A stretch of 64,000 nt of DNA from Tillandsia leiboldiana (Eukaryota; Streptophyta; Magnoliopsida; Poales; Bromeliaceae): the NCBI GenBank assembly GCA_029204045.2, contig CM055081.1, positions 6,194,192-6,258,191 on the forward strand. The letters are read 5' to 3'. A program made the position numbers and the translations under genes. Each line of letters begins with the position of its first letter. Within the stretch, counting starts at the first letter, position 1. The notes below the pieces were generated by a model, which had not been told where the DNA came from, searched no databases, and worked only from the letters and a program-made list of their open reading frames with translations. This document shows positions 36,896-53,775 of the stretch, piece by piece.

Positions 36896-37580
36896 ATACT
36901 ATTAATAGCACCAAATTATTGATGCTATTAGGTTTTTGACCCTTGGATGAAGCGGTGTGTGGTTAGGATGATAATAGGCTCCTAAAATTTAGTGAGTGGT
37001 TGGAAAAATAGTATGATCTAACGGGTGGAAATGATCAAAGGGATAGATCTAACGGCAAAAAATTTGGTAGCACCAAGTGCTTGGTGTTATCGATAGCATA
37101 GTAGCCGGACTCATATAGAACTAGGTTACTATACTATTAATAGCACCAAATCATTAATGTTATTAGGTTTTTGACCCTTGGATAAAGGGGTGTGTGGTTA
37201 GGATGATAGTGGGCCCTTAGAGTTTAGTGGGTGATTGAAAAAATAGTATGATATAACGGGTGGAAATGATCAAAGGGGTAGATCGAACGGCAAAAAACTT
37301 GGAAGCACCAAATGCTTGGTGCTATCGATAGCATAATAGCCGGACTCATATATAGAACTAGGCTACTATACTATTAATAGTACTAAGTCATTGGTGCTAT
37401 TAGGTTTTTGACCCTTGGCTGAATGAGTGTGCGGTTAGGATAATAGTAGGCCCCTATGGTTTAGTGGGTGGTCGGAAAAATAGTATGATCTAACGGGTGG
37501 AAATAATCAATGGGGTAGATCTAACAACAAAAAAGTTGGTAGCACTAAGTGCTTGATGCTATTGATAGTATAGTAGCCGG

Positions 37581-37651
<71 letters not shown>

Positions 37652-37856
37652 AAAGAGAGAGAGAGAGAGAGAGAGTGTGTGTGTGTGTGCGCGCGCGGGG
37701 GGGGGCTAGCCTACTATATTATTGATAGTATATAGTTCCATTTTTAATTTTAGAGTGTTCAAATTAACGATCCACAACGTTAAATATAATCTAGGATATA
37801 TATGAAGTTCATAGAAAAAATTAAATTTAATTCTTTTCGATGTATATGAGTCCGGC

Positions 37857-37934
<78 letters not shown>

Positions 37935-38151
37935 CGGCTACTATACTATTAATAGTACCAAGTTATTGGTGCTATCAAGTTTTCTATCCTTAGATCAACC
38001 CCTTTGATTATTTTCACATGTTAGATTTTACTGCTTTTTCAATCACATATTAAACCCAAGGAGCCCATTATCATTTAAACCACACATCTTTTAATTCAAG
38101 GGGTAAAAACTTAAGAGCACCAATGACTTGGTACTATTAATAATATTCCAG

Positions 38152-38226
<75 letters not shown>

Positions 38227-38698
38227 CGTAGGGTTACTATACTCTTATGAGTAAAAGTCACTTTGTACTCATAACTTTTTCATCCTTGGATGAAGAAATG
38301 TGCGGTTAGGATGATAGTGGTCCTCCTAGAGTTTACTAGGTTGTTGAGAAAAATAGTAAAAATTTTAGGAACTACTATAATCCTAACCGCACATTCCTTC
38401 ATCCAAGGGTTGAAAATTTATGAGTGCAAAAAAATTTTACTCATAAGAGTATAATAGCCGGACCCTATATATATAATTGAGCTTCTATGTTTTTAAAAGT
38501 ACTAAGTCATTGGTGCTTATAAGTTTTTAATTCTTGGATAAAAAGATGTGTGGTTATAATGATTGTAGATCTCTTAGATTTAGTGAGTGGTTTGTGGAAT
38601 AGCATGATTTAAAAGTTGAAATTAGTTAAAGAAATAGATCTAACAGTAGAAAACTTACAAGCATCAATTATTTTATGCTTTTACAAGCATAATAGCCG

Positions 38699-38796
<98 letters not shown>

Positions 38797-39030
38797 CGGC
38801 TGGAATGCTATCGATAGTACCCAGCAATTCGTGCTATCAAAATTTTTACCGTTAAATCTATCTCTTTAATCATTTTCACTCCATAAATTATATAATTCAA
38901 CTAACCACCCACTAAACTGTAGGGGAACATTATCATCCTAACCAGGCATCTTTTAATCCAAATGTTAAAAACTTGATAACACCACTGAGTTGGTACTATT
39001 GATAGTATAGTAGCTGAACTCCACCCCTCC
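36896..39030. repeat. MITE and (TA)n cluster
   Basis: At least six hairpin elements of the AGTCCGGCTACTATACTAT family and relatives: about 36896-37110, 37125-37350, 37365-37583, 37931-38152, 38226-38466 and 38795-39018. They are interleaved with (TA)n at 37583-37642, 37859-37930, 38186-38225 and 38703-38793, a GA/GT/GC simple run at 37650-37700, and a (CT)n run at 38155-38186. 39040-39181 is a decayed TGTACACC-type MITE. No genes. Confidence 0.8.
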
Positions 39031-39224
39031 CAAAATGAATATATATTTTACACTCCATTCATTCTAGAGTGTAATAAATTTTACTGGTCATTTCGAAGTG
39101 ATCAGTAAGATATACTCCACTCTTGAATGAGATGGAATGTACATCATATATCCCTTTTAGGATGTATGAATAATATTGCTCGTAATAATTTTTTATTCAA
39201 ACTTCCTAACTTGTGCAACAAAAG

Positions 39225-39447
39225 TCCCACAATCCAATTCCAGCTTCAGTTATTGCAATATCAATTACCTGATGCAGTTTGTTTCTAAAGAATACATGCA
39301 TATGAGTGATTGAGAGGCGATAAAAACTAAAGAAACTTTTGTAACTTACTGCAATGATTCATATATCGTGCTAATCATATGATAAGAAAATCATTCATAT
39401 TCCAATGAAAAATACACTGAAATTAGATTATGCAAAAGATGATTTTC
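39225..39447 (+). repeat. Segment A3: copy of the DRP 3' flank
   Basis: Matches 15025-15255 (CCAGCTTCAGTT, TGCAGTTTGTTTCTAAAGAAT, AATCATTCATATTCCAATGAAAA) in direct orientation and breaks off at the palindromic element. Confidence 0.8.
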
Positions 39448-41457
39448 CCGATTTTTTTTTGAAAATGATTCTCTAAATTTTATTTTTTTGAAAATAAAGC
39501 TACAAAATTTGTATTTACAAAAATAATTTTATGGGTGCCAACTGTACGCCACGTGTGACCGCCACGTCCCGTGTTTAAGTATTATTAATTTAAATTTAAA
39601 TTTTAAATTTTGATTCAAATTTAAATGTTTAAATTTTAATTATAAATCTAAGTTGTTAGTTAGATCAATAAATTAAAGCAACAATACTATATTTGCTATT
39701 TTTAGCCATATAAATGAAAAAAAATATTAGAGATTAATCCGATTGGCTAGGTTTAATGGATAATAAAGAAGTATTATTTTGGTTATGGTTATAGAAAATA
39801 AAAATATAATGGATTCTGGATTATTATTTTTATCTTTACTTGATATTGAAAAAACATCCGTAAAATATATAAATTATTTAATATACTAATTTAATATTTA
39901 GCATATTAAATAGTTTGATTTAATTTTTTGATTTTAAATATGAATTTTAAATTTTTTTTTTTTAATTTAGGTTAAAACTTTTATTATAATATTATAAATA
40001 TTATGATGAATACTTTTAATATTCCCGCTAGATTTTTCTAATTCCTCTTTTTTTTTCTTTTTTTTTTTTATACGGTTAAGATAGGGTTTGAAATTAATAA
40101 GTTGGTTGCAAATTTTCACCAAATCATTATTTTCAAGAAAAAAAAAAAGCTTCCGTCGAAAAAATAAAAAATAAAAACTTAAGTCAGAAACAAAAGTTTT
40201 AATTTTTATGACTCTTTGTTTTTTAGTTAAAAGTTTTCGTACTTTTTTTTTTCAGTGGGCTGAGTAGGTTTAGTGTTATTCCATAAGTATTTTGAATGCA
40301 CACCATTTTGAATGTAAAGTATTCTCTTATTGAAATTACATGTGAACTGCGTTTCATTCAAACACACAAAATAGCATAGAATGGGAGCAGATAAATAGCG
40401 CCGATTTCAGAACAGCGAACCACACTAACTGCAGACGATTCAATCTCAATGTCTGTAAATTCAATTTCCATTTTTATCCGCATATCTTAGATCATACTTC
40501 TCCAACAACACTAAACCTACTCAACCAACTGAAAAAAAAAAAAAAAAAAAAAAATTAACTAAAAAATAAAGAGTCATAAAAATTAAAACTTTTGTTTCTG
40601 ACTTAAGTATTTATTTTTTATTTTTTCGACGGAACTTTTTTTTTTTTTGAAAATAATAATTTGGTGAAAATTTGCAACCAAACTTATTAATTTCAAACAC
40701 TGTTATAAAAAAAAAAAAAATTAGAAAAATCTAGAGTGCTACATATACATCCTAAATGGGGTGTATATCTTACTCCCCACCCCATCCAAGGATGAGGACT
40801 AATTCACCGGTCACTTCGAAATGACCGATAAAATTCACCCCATTCTTGGATGGGTGGGGTGTAAGATGTACACCCTATTTGGAATATATACTTATATATA
40901 CCCAATATTAAAAGTATTCATCATAATATTTATAATATTATAATAAAAGTTTTAACCTAAATTTAAAAAAAAAAAAATTCAAATTCAAATTTGAAATCAA
41001 AAAATTAAATCAAACTATTTAATATGCTAAATATTAAATTAGTATATTAAATAATTTATATATTTTACGGATGTTTTTTCAATATCAAGTAAAGACAAAA
41101 ATAATAATCCAGAATCCATTATATTTTTATTTTCTATAACTCATAACCAAAATAATACTTCTTTATTATCCATTAAACCTAGCCAATTCGAATTCGGATT
41201 AATCTCTAATATCCTTTTCCATTTATATGACTAAAAATAGCAAATATAATATTGTCGCTTTAATTTATTGATCTAACTAACAACTTAGATTTAAAATTAA
41301 AATTTAAAAATTTAAATTTAAATCAAAAATTTAAATTAAAATTTAAATTAATAATACTTAAATACGGGATGTAGGACCATTTTTACAAATACAAATTTTG
41401 TAAAATCATTTTTAAAAATACAAATTTTTAGAGAATCATTTTAAAAAAAACCCATGG
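39448..41457. mobile_element. Long palindromic (foldback) element with about 0.8 kb arms
   Basis: Left arm 39448-40282, loop about 40283-40490, right arm 40491-41457. Matching pairs include TTTGAAAATGATTCTCTAAA / TTTAGAGAATCATTTTAAA at the ends, TTTAAGTATTATTAATTT, CAAGTAAAGATAAAAATAAT and AAGTCAGAAACAAAAGTTTT near the centre. The right arm is interrupted by a MITE (40733-40899). No coding capacity; it lies in the 3' flank shared by the RPS4/DRP duplications. Family unknown; a Mutator-like or foldback element is possible. Confidence 0.8.
40733..40899. mobile_element. MITE nested in the right arm of the palindrome
   Basis: AGAGTGCTACATATACATCC...GATGTACACCCTATTTGGAATATATACT with the CCACCCCATC/GATGGGTGGGG interior and GGTCACTTCGAAATGACCG centre of the TGTACACCCC family. 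Confidence 0.75.
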
Positions 41458-41750
41458 TTTTACTGATAAAACACACATAATAAATTTAGAAAATCCATAT
41501 CACAAAAATACACTGGTGCTGCCACCTAAATGAAAAGATTTTATCATTCTCTAAATTAGAAAAAACTACTAATTGAAGCATTTAAACAACGGGAATTCAG
41601 AATCCAAAAGTAATCAGTGCATAAAATCCCCTAATTTAATCTTGCAAAAAAGATAACAAATTCATCAAAATGTAGAGCGAACCAATCCATACTCCTCTAC
41701 TGAAAACAAGTAAATGTATCAAACCTTTAATTAAAGAAAGCAAGAGATAA

Positions 41751-44618
<2,868 letters not shown>

Positions 44619-45144
44619 TTTGCCCTAATAAGGGTCCTTCGCCTCCAACACGAAGAACCAGAGATCTTGCGGCTTCTGAACAATGGACGTAAAGAGGTGC
44701 AAACCCTAGTTAATATCCAAAGTCTGGACCATACATATTTGGCCCATCGGGCCGGGTCTTGTTTAAGCCCGAGCCCAACTCCACCCCTATTCGTGGATTC
44801 GAAACAAATTATATCTCACTTAGGTGCCGTATGTTTCACCAAAAGTAAACTTTGGATTGAAATAGAGTTTAGATAAAAATTAGATAAAAGAGTAATTAGT
44901 ATCACAATTAAATATATTTAAATATATCTAGTATTATATTATTTTATTATTATTATTTTTTATGACTCCAGTCTAGAATGGATAGAAATTAATTATATTA
45001 TTTTAAATAACTCGAATTTCAAATTTATTTTAATTACGATAAATCAAACTGCGAAAGTGACTATATATTTAGGATCGAAAATAACTTCCTTCCTCTCCAC
45101 TCACATCCAAACAAACAAGCTCTTGGTGACATGATTCTGTGCAG

Positions 45145-45216
45145 TTCAATCTCTGCATGGTCCGGTACTTGCAATTTGGGCAGAAAGGTATTCCCTACCT
45201 CAACATCTATGATGGG
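45145..45216 (+). pseudogene. RPS4 exon-5 fragment (relic 3)
   Basis: TTCAATCTCTGCATGGTCC... to ATCTATGATGGG, with the intron-4 acceptor before it; same as relic 1 but inverted. Confidence 0.85.
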
Positions 45217-45490
45217 ATTTTTAGTTATGTACTGTGATCTGTAAAATCATCTTTTTCATAATCTAATTTCAGTGTAATTTTCATTGGAATATGAATGATT
45301 TCCTTATCATATATATGATTAGCACAATACATGAACCATTGCTGTAACTTTTGAGTTTTTCTCTTCTCTCAATCACTCCTCAGATGGTTGATGCACGCAT
45401 TATTCTTTAGAAACAAACAGCATCAGGTAAGGTAGTAGATATTGCAATAACAACTGAAGCTGGAGTTAATTTACTGGTTTTATTTTCTGC

Positions 45491-45880
45491 CTAAGGATAG
45501 TGCGGAAACTCGAGATACTGCCGGGCAATTCTCCCGTTCCCGCCTCTCGGCAGGAAACCGCCGGGAACGTGCTCGTCCCCGGTGTCGTATATAATCCTGA
45601 GGATCTCCCGAGGGGTCCGGCGGTAGCCGAGGGAGTCGACGTCGGCGGAGATGATGTTCGTGCGGATCCGCTTCTCCGCCCCGAGCTCCCGCGGCACGAC
45701 GAGCCCCTCGTCCTTGATGCCGCACGTTCCGAGACTGTTTCGCAGGGCGGAGATGCGAATAGTGAAGTCCGCCACCGTGAGGTTCCAGTAGGGCGGGACG
45801 ATTGCGTCCATCCGCTCGTAGAGCAGCGTGCGGATCACCGCATCCTGCCCGGCCTCCACGGCCAGCAGCCCTGCCAGGAG
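45491..45880 (-). pseudogene. Orphan DRP exon 3, intact but without exons 1-2
   Basis: The reverse complement equals DRP exon 3 at 14613-15002 over its full 390 bases: translations in both overlapping frames and on the opposite strand are the same. It retains the splice acceptor (CTTTGCAG) and the stop codon. No exon 1 or 2 is present between here and the right end of the window, so it should be a stranded exon unless the missing part lies beyond the window. Confidence 0.9.
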
Positions 45881-46425
45881 CTGCAAAGACATTACCTGTG
45901 CTCAGCTGTCTGCTATATGCATTTTGTAAACGTACGTTGCATGTATAACTTATAATAGTAAGCAGTAAAATAATTAGTGCACAACGAGTGCCCAAGTTTA
46001 AATCACCTTTATATCCCAGAAACTATATATTATAAAAATTAATAAAATATTGTAACATTGAATTATTCTGATATAATTTTCTAATCTTTTTCACTTGAAA
46101 ATTTGCGTGTTTTTCAAAATTTTCTTATTTTACAATCGGCCTTTTAGAGTAATATTATTTATACACTCCAAAAAAGATAGACATCATACATCCCAGTTAT
46201 CTAAGAATAAAGTATTTTTTAAAGATCACTGCACAAATTATGAAATGATCCTCATCATACATCATCTATTAATTAAATAGATGGGATGCGTAATATACAC
46301 GTCTATTAGAATATACAAGTAGCATTTTTCAATAGATAATAAGCGTTTGCAATATATACAAAATTATTTAATATATTAGGGACTAAATCTTCTAATAAAC
46401 CAAAAATAAAAAGTATATATATATA

Positions 46426-46887
<462 letters not shown>

Positions 46888-46957
46888 TTTTCGTTTGAGA
46901 ACAATGAAAAAAAAACATAATCGCTAGAATAATGCATATTTACCACCTCCAACAACC

Positions 46958-46961
<4 letters not shown>

Positions 46962-47043
<82 letters not shown>
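46962..47043. repeat. (TA)n microsatellite
   Basis: About 41 TA units abutting the second hAT-like element. Confidence 0.95.
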
Positions 47044-47047
<4 letters not shown>

Positions 47048-47622
47048 ACGAAGCCAGAATTTAATTACGAGGGGGGCCAAAATATATTCAAATAAAAATT
47101 TTAATACATCATCAATTTTTTTTAAAAAAATTATTAATTAAATAATTAATATTAAAATATTAAAATTTTTTAATTTAAAAATATTTAATATTTAATTATT
47201 TTATTTATATTATTTTATTCAAATAATTAAAAATTTTACTAAATATAACCGTAATTCAATTAGATCAATAACTTTAGCTAAAAGATCTATTAAATTTAGT
47301 ATAATATTTTATTTAGTTAAATAAAATAGTTTACGAAAAATAATTAGAAATTAAAAAATATAAAATAAAAAATTTTGAGTTAAAATATGTATTTCAAATA
47401 ACTTGTAAGTACGAGACTCCTAATATATTTTCATCTATTTAAAATGTATACAAATAAAAAAAAAAAATTATATTGGCACAAAAATAAATATTAAAAAGTT
47501 GAGGGGGGCATTATTATCTAAAAGAGAAAAAGAGATAAATTAGTATCAAGAACTATTGAGTAATATTAAAATATTGAGGGGGGCCATGGCCACCTTGGGC
47601 CCTACTATGGCTTCGTCCCTGT
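47044..47622. mobile_element. hAT-like non-autonomous element, copy 2 (inverted)
   Basis: GGGACGAAGCCAGAATTTAA ... CTACTATGGCTTCGTCCCTG, the inverse of 26310-26891, sharing the GGGGGGCCAAAATATATTC and GGGGGGCATTATTATCTA blocks. Confidence 0.75.
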
Positions 47623-47824
47623 TAATAGCTGTTCTGACATAAAAATAATAAAATATATAAAAATACCGAAAAAAAAGTTGAAAATAATTAGATAGATCAA
47701 GCTTTCAATAAATCTATTATGAAGACTCATTTTACATTTTTTTTTTTACTATTTAACTAGTGCCTCTTTAATAAAATTGTTAAATTTTGTAAATTGATTT
47801 GTTTACGGTAATATAGAGATTTGC

Positions 47825-50800
47825 TGTCACGTCCCGGGTTTTAAAGACGGTCTTTTTTTTTTTTTTTTTATACAAATCAGAGTTAAAAATGTAATTTCAG
47901 GATGTGACTAGATCCGCCACGTGCGTAGGAGATTTCTTGTCCAAAATCAGTGTCTTTTCTGCACACACTCGGCTAGGCAAGAAACAACGGTTACCATATA
48001 AAACAAAGATTACTAGTAAAAGCATAATCAATTAAACATTTATTACAGATAATCCAATAATAACTAAAGTCAAAAACATGTTATAACATAACTAGAATAA
48101 ACTAGAACATGCACTGACACGGAACGGTACTATCGCAGTATCCTCACATATCGCCCCGATGCTCAGTATCCAACCGACCCGCAAAAGTCATCCAGGGGTG
48201 TGAAACACAACTGAATGTATCTCAGTGGGTGAAAAGCAGTAAAGCAATATGAAAACAATATAACGCGGGTATAGAGCAGATATGAGGGCAGGTATATAGC
48301 AAATATGAAAGCAGGTATATAGCAGATATGAAAGCAGGTATATGGACTGATACATGTCAACTGTAATAACAGAAAAATAACTGTCAACTATAATAATGCA
48401 TCATCATAACAGTAATCAGCTATATCCTACCATGTGCCACTGTTGGTCACTAGGACCTCAGGCTAGTGCCAAACCAAATCTGACATGAACCCCACGCCTG
48501 GTGACTATAAAAGGGGTTCAATATCGTCCGGTCTGCTGAATATAACAAGGGCTCGATATCGCCCAATCTGCTGAATATAACAGGGGCTCGATATCGCCCG
48601 GTCCCACAGGTGCAACAATGTAAAACGGGCTCACAGGTCGCATAGACCACTCTACCGGTAAAGAACACCATTGTGGGGGATCAATTCACTGGTGTACGTG
48701 AAAATGTCCAACTGGTGCATGGCGATCTCAATGCAGATGATCAAGCTCGCGGTCAAAAGACCGAAAATACGGCGAACAGTCGAGAACTCCCAACCGGGAT
48801 CCAGAGTCAAACATAGTGCCAGTAAATGTCATGATAACGACATATCCTCCTTCTTTATCATGCAATAATAAGTCATAACTAAAAGTAGTGACGAAAAGTA
48901 GCAGTATGAGATACCAATCACACAAAGACTGGGAGTGTCAACTACACTGGGGGAATTATGGCATAGAGATGTAAAGTAGAGATAAATCACAGTGTCAACG
49001 AATACCATAGTGATAATAATGTCCTCCTACACTATCATGCATGGTAATCCAGGGATAATGATAAGATACAAATGTAACAGTATGAGACATATCACTAGGC
49101 GACTAATAAGTCATAACCAACTCATGAAACAGAAACGAGTCAAGATCCAGAAAAGCGTAAACTACTAAACTAGATCATCTATATTCTCGGTGCCAAACAA
49201 TATCATAATGACAATGATATCCTCATTCTCTACATGTATAGAAATCCGACAGGTGACCGAATGTAGCAATAAGAGATATCTAGCAAGAACGAATAGGAGT
49301 GTCTACTAACACTAATCGTGGCATGTATATGCAAAATAGGTATGAATCACAAGGATGCTAAGAGTGTCAACTACATTGAACATCATGGTATGTCACAATA
49401 AGTAAGGTAGATCATAGAGCAACAAAACTGAAAAAGGGCTAGCAAGATAACCAAAGGGTCTGATCGACTATGGTACCCAATCAGGTTACTCTATGCCAAT
49501 GTCCGGATCGGAGTACCCACATCAACCTTGACGGTCCTGATATCCGCTGCTCAACTGGCGAGGCGATTCCCGATATTCGCTGCTCAACTGGCGAGGCGGC
49601 TCCTGAATGCTCGGGCCTAAATCATAACCATCTATCAGTAAACGAGTCACAAATACCAAACCCACAGGCGACGCCGTGTAATAACACTTAGATCACTAAA
49701 GTAAGTCAAGGTCTTGGGATCCGCTGGAATTCCGGTAATCCGCCGATCGATCAATAATGATCCGATCAGAGCCTACAGGCTACCAAATTACATGAAACTT
49801 GGCGTGCTGCCCTAGAACGCTTCGCATAAAATATGTGGGCAACTCTCTAATACTCGATAATATCATAAGTCCAAAAAGTGCCAAAAACACTAAAGTTTGA
49901 TATCGAAATTGTCGTTTTCAACTTGGGGGTTCCCAAACACAGACCAAACCTACTGGACCAGCCAGGATAGTGCCAGGAACAGTCATAGGCACCAGGGACT
50001 CGCAAACAGTCAACTCAAATCCTCGAATTGCGCGATTAGTGCTAAGTTGCCGATAACCGATGATTTTATCGGTTTGCGAGTCGTAAGCCAATTCCCGCTC
50101 AACGGAAGTCGTTGGATCTAGAACAAAAAGTTCAAAGATCACAAGCACGCTATCCAAGACAGCGCACAGTGCTACAATTGCATTTGGGCCCCTAGGCTTG
50201 CAAGAAATTGCATAATAACACTAGATTGCATAAGTTTTGGCTTGCTGGAATTAATCAGGAGCTTTCGTATAAATCCGAGGGTTCTAGCGTAAAGGCCTCG
50301 ACTTAACAAAACCCGTGCACACTGTCTGAAAGTGACACAAAACTCGAGGATAGCTAGGGTTCAACATTTAAGCATGCTACATAGGCCAAGTTGCCATTTA
50401 TTACATAAAACTACTCAACCAAACTCAGAAGTAAGATGAGCACCATGCTCAGGAAGGTTGAGAGAGTCGAGGGCTCACATTGGAGTGATTGGAAAGTCGC
50501 CGGAACAACCGATGTACCAACCTTGGCCAAAAGCACCTAAGCTAGAGCTCCCCACTAGCTACTCCTCCATGCAGCCAAAACCAGCAAAAAGGAGATGAGC
50601 ACCTTGCTTCTGAGGTCGAAGAGAAGTCGAGGCTCACCTACCCCCAACCGAGGAGTGGCCGGAGATACCGCCGGAGCTACCTTGACCCAACCAAGATGCA
50701 CTAAGGATCGGTTTGGCCAAGCTTGCAGGGACTTCCACCAATGGGCATGCAGCAGCCTGAGGAGGGTCCAGGAGATGTCAGAAGCCCCACCAAGTCTAGA

Positions 50801-52106
50801 GCCGGCGTCCGGGAACACTGGTTGATCGGGGTCCAAGCTTGTGGCCCGCCCTGGAGCATTAATGGCAAATTTTTAAACTGAGGTTATCGGCCACATGCAA
50901 GGGGCATTGGAGGGACTGCCAAGGTGTAAGAAAGCTTACCAGAGGGGTGGCCGAGGTCGAAGAGCGACGGCGGCGGCCGGCGGCTAAGGTCCAAAAACCA
51001 ACAAAGCTAGGGTTCAAGACTGAGGTGTCGATCCCAACCCAAACACCTTCAAACTTCTTGGGTGGCCTTTTGGGGGTCAACAGAGAAAGCCCAGCAAGCT
51101 TGAACTCCCGAAATTCCTCTCGAGGAAACGCATAAGAAGCCTCGGCCAAAATTAGGTTTCCGGCGAGCTTCAAGTTCTCACCGGCCAACCCAGGGTCTCA
51201 GGCGCCGTCACTGCATGGAGGACATCCTCAGAAGGTGAGAATGTCACTGCCGAGCTCCAAGTGTAAAGAAAAACCATAGAAAAGGTCCCTACCTGAGTTC
51301 GGATCCGTGGAGAGAGGAGGAGGTGCAAGGTTCCTCTCCCGGTGTCCGGCGGTGGAGTCCGATGGCCAGGCTCCTCGGGCTCACCCTCAAGGACTGCAGG
51401 GATGCTCCAACAGGAGATGGGTGCAACGAAAGAGAGGAACAACTTCTTCTTCCTCCTCAACCCGAGTACAACAATGGAGAGGATGCCTTATTTTTTCTCC
51501 AGCCCAGGGTGTTGCCACTCGTGGAGGATGAAGGAGAGGGAAGAGGGGATCGTGGAGGAAGAGGCTGCAGTTGAACAGAAGAATCGGGTGAGGGGGGTGG
51601 TTGAGCTCAAACAACTTGAAGACAAAATGCTAATAAGCCCCTCCACAAACATTTATTCTCAACATGGTCTAGCTCTGTGGGTGCAAAATGCAGTAAGGTC
51701 CCTCCACATTCAAAGCCTCTAATCCCACACATAAAATACAAGCACTTTAACAAGAAAACCCCAAAAATTATAGTATTTCACGCATTTTGAGGTGATCGGA
51801 TCGTCGAACATAAAAACGGACAACACCACGACGTCCGGCTCGTCGAAACCTATCAGGTAGCTATTTTGGTTCGTCAAAATAGGTCTCGAAAACTCACATA
51901 ATCATCCTCAATAAGAACAAAAATAATCTAGCACACTTTTTAAGACCCTAAACTCGTCGAAATTCAGATCCGATCGTGCCATCATGCTCAGCTCGATGAG
52001 ACCGATCAAAATGAAAATTTACTACATCAGTTTCGAATTTAGATCAGTCAAATTAGGCACGTTCATAGAAATGATTCCAAAAAACGTTCCGAGAGTCGGG
52101 ATATTA
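47825..52106 (-). mobile_element. Probable solo gypsy LTR (minus orientation, about 4.3 kb)
   Basis: The left edge TGTCACGTCCCGGG is the inverse of an LTR end (...CCCGGGACGTGACA). The right part CGAGAGTCGGGATATTATA near 52095 is the inverse of a TGTAATATCCCGACTCTCG-type LTR start, slightly eroded. Length and internal blocks (48450-48720 versus 17340-17530) match the other minus LTRs. No primer site or coding region adjoins either side. Several open frames of 70-126 codons at 50.5-51.7 kb have no conserved domain that I recognise. No clear 5-bp target duplication. Confidence 0.65.
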
Positions 52107-52402
52107 TATATAATGTGACTATTCCGCCAAAAAAATTGATTTTAATTCAAAATGATCAATATGTAGAATTAGAACAAGTAATTTTCGTGCTGCAACGTCC
52201 ACACTTTTCATTTTCAAGAGAGGATATGAAAATATATTTATTTTGAATCAGAGGGAGAAATGCACTGGAGTACCGATGTCTACCATGCACCTGAGTTACT
52301 ATTCACTTAAGTCGCTATGCAAAATTCAAACTATTTAATCTTATTATAGTTTAAACTTTTAAAAATTCTTGGTTTCTACATTTGAAAAAAAAAAAAAAAT
52401 AG
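52107..52402. other. AT-rich spacer between LTR elements
   Basis: No recognisable feature; ends in a poly-A run and AATAG, the left target-site sequence of the next element. Confidence 0.4.
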
Positions 52403-53775
52403 TGTAATACCTCGACCTTCCCGCCTCCTGTTTTGGTTTTATTTTATTTTAATTAATTCAGTTGTTAGGGGGGGGTTGAAAGTTCGAGGATTTCTGGGCT
52501 GACTGTCGGGGTTTGCGGGTATTTTTAGGTGCTAGAGTTCGCAAAACGGTGAACGGTGGCGCGATCGGATTCGAATTCCGACCCCAGGATCTTCCAGAAA
52601 TGATTTTTGAAGTTCACTATCAGCTTGGGTGCGTCGGAATCCGTGCTGGCGATCGGCACGCTTTCTGAGGTAATCTGGACCCCTCGTTAAATTTTGATTG
52701 GCTAAGGATGTGGTCTGGTAATTTATTTTAATTGTTCCCTTTCGCTAGCGGTTAGGTCAGATATGGGTGCGTGCGGGAAAACCACAACCCATATTTTCCC
52801 TCTTTTCAAGAAGACGACGTAGGGGATCCAGGCGGAGAGACAGGGAGAGGGAAGGCGAATTGCTCCCTTTCTGCGGGATTGATCGAGCGAGGAGCGGACG
52901 ATCCTCTTTCTTCCTCCTCCTCCAGCGAAACGAAGGTGAGCATATTCGTTTCTAGCAGTATGTCATTGTTTAGTTTTTGCGTCCATCGTTTCGGGGGTGA
53001 ATCCGTCGCGCCGCTGCCGCCACCGCGTAGTCCGGGCCGCCGGTAGCAAGGGGATGCCCGCAGGCAGGCGCCGCGCGAGGCTGCCCGCAGGCAGGCGCCG
53101 CGAAGGCTAGTGCCGCGCGGGGCCGCCCGCAAGCAAGGCGCCCTCGCGGGCAGGTGCCGCGCGGGGCCGCCCGCAGACAGGCCGCGCCGCGCGGGCTGGA
53201 GCCGCGCGGGGCTGTCCGCAGGCGGTGCGCGCCCGCACGGGTTGGTGCCGTGCGGGGACTTTCGCCGTGCGGGTTTTGGCCTAATCCACCGTCGGGGTCT
53301 TAGGGCCGCGTCGACGTTTCAGTTTCGAGTCAGTGTTTGGTGTTTTGGGTGTTAAATCTTAGTGTCACTGATGTTTTCTTCGGGGGGACGTTTTAGGTTC
53401 GGGAAGCACACAGAGACACGGACGAGCCGAGTGCCCGGTCGTCGCACGCAAGATGGGTACTTTTCCGATGTTTTAGATTCCGAAATTTTGGGAAATGTGT
53501 AGGAATAAAGTAATTGCATGATTTACAACTGTTAACCCATGTTATTAATTATTATATGTAATTATCGATATTATGGCGACCAAGTGTCGCGGTGCCCTAT
53601 GTTATGTATGTGTACTTGGTTACGATGCTCGAGGTTGCTACACGCACACAGGCGGTTTGGCCACCGCGAGGGTGTGCTTTTCCAGAAAAGTGGTACGTTG
53701 ACCCGTGTACCCCACAAGGTGACGTAGTGGGGGCCCCCGTAGGTGGGGGGTTAGAGGCGCCAAGGTGCGAGCGGT

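Larger units (their letters stand above)
44709..46413 (-). repeat. Segmental duplication unit A4 (inverted copy of 14079-15784)
   Basis: Includes the RPS4 exon-5 relic, the 310-bp MITE, the DRP 3' flank, DRP exon 3 and the end of DRP intron 2. It is joined directly to the RPS4 copy 3 leader at one end and to a (TA)/MITE tract at the other. Confidence 0.92.

Noticed and set aside
50555..51722. Several 70-126 codon frames that look like a plant gene
   Set aside because: They lie inside a probable gypsy LTR, overlap on both strands and show no recognisable domain or splice structure.
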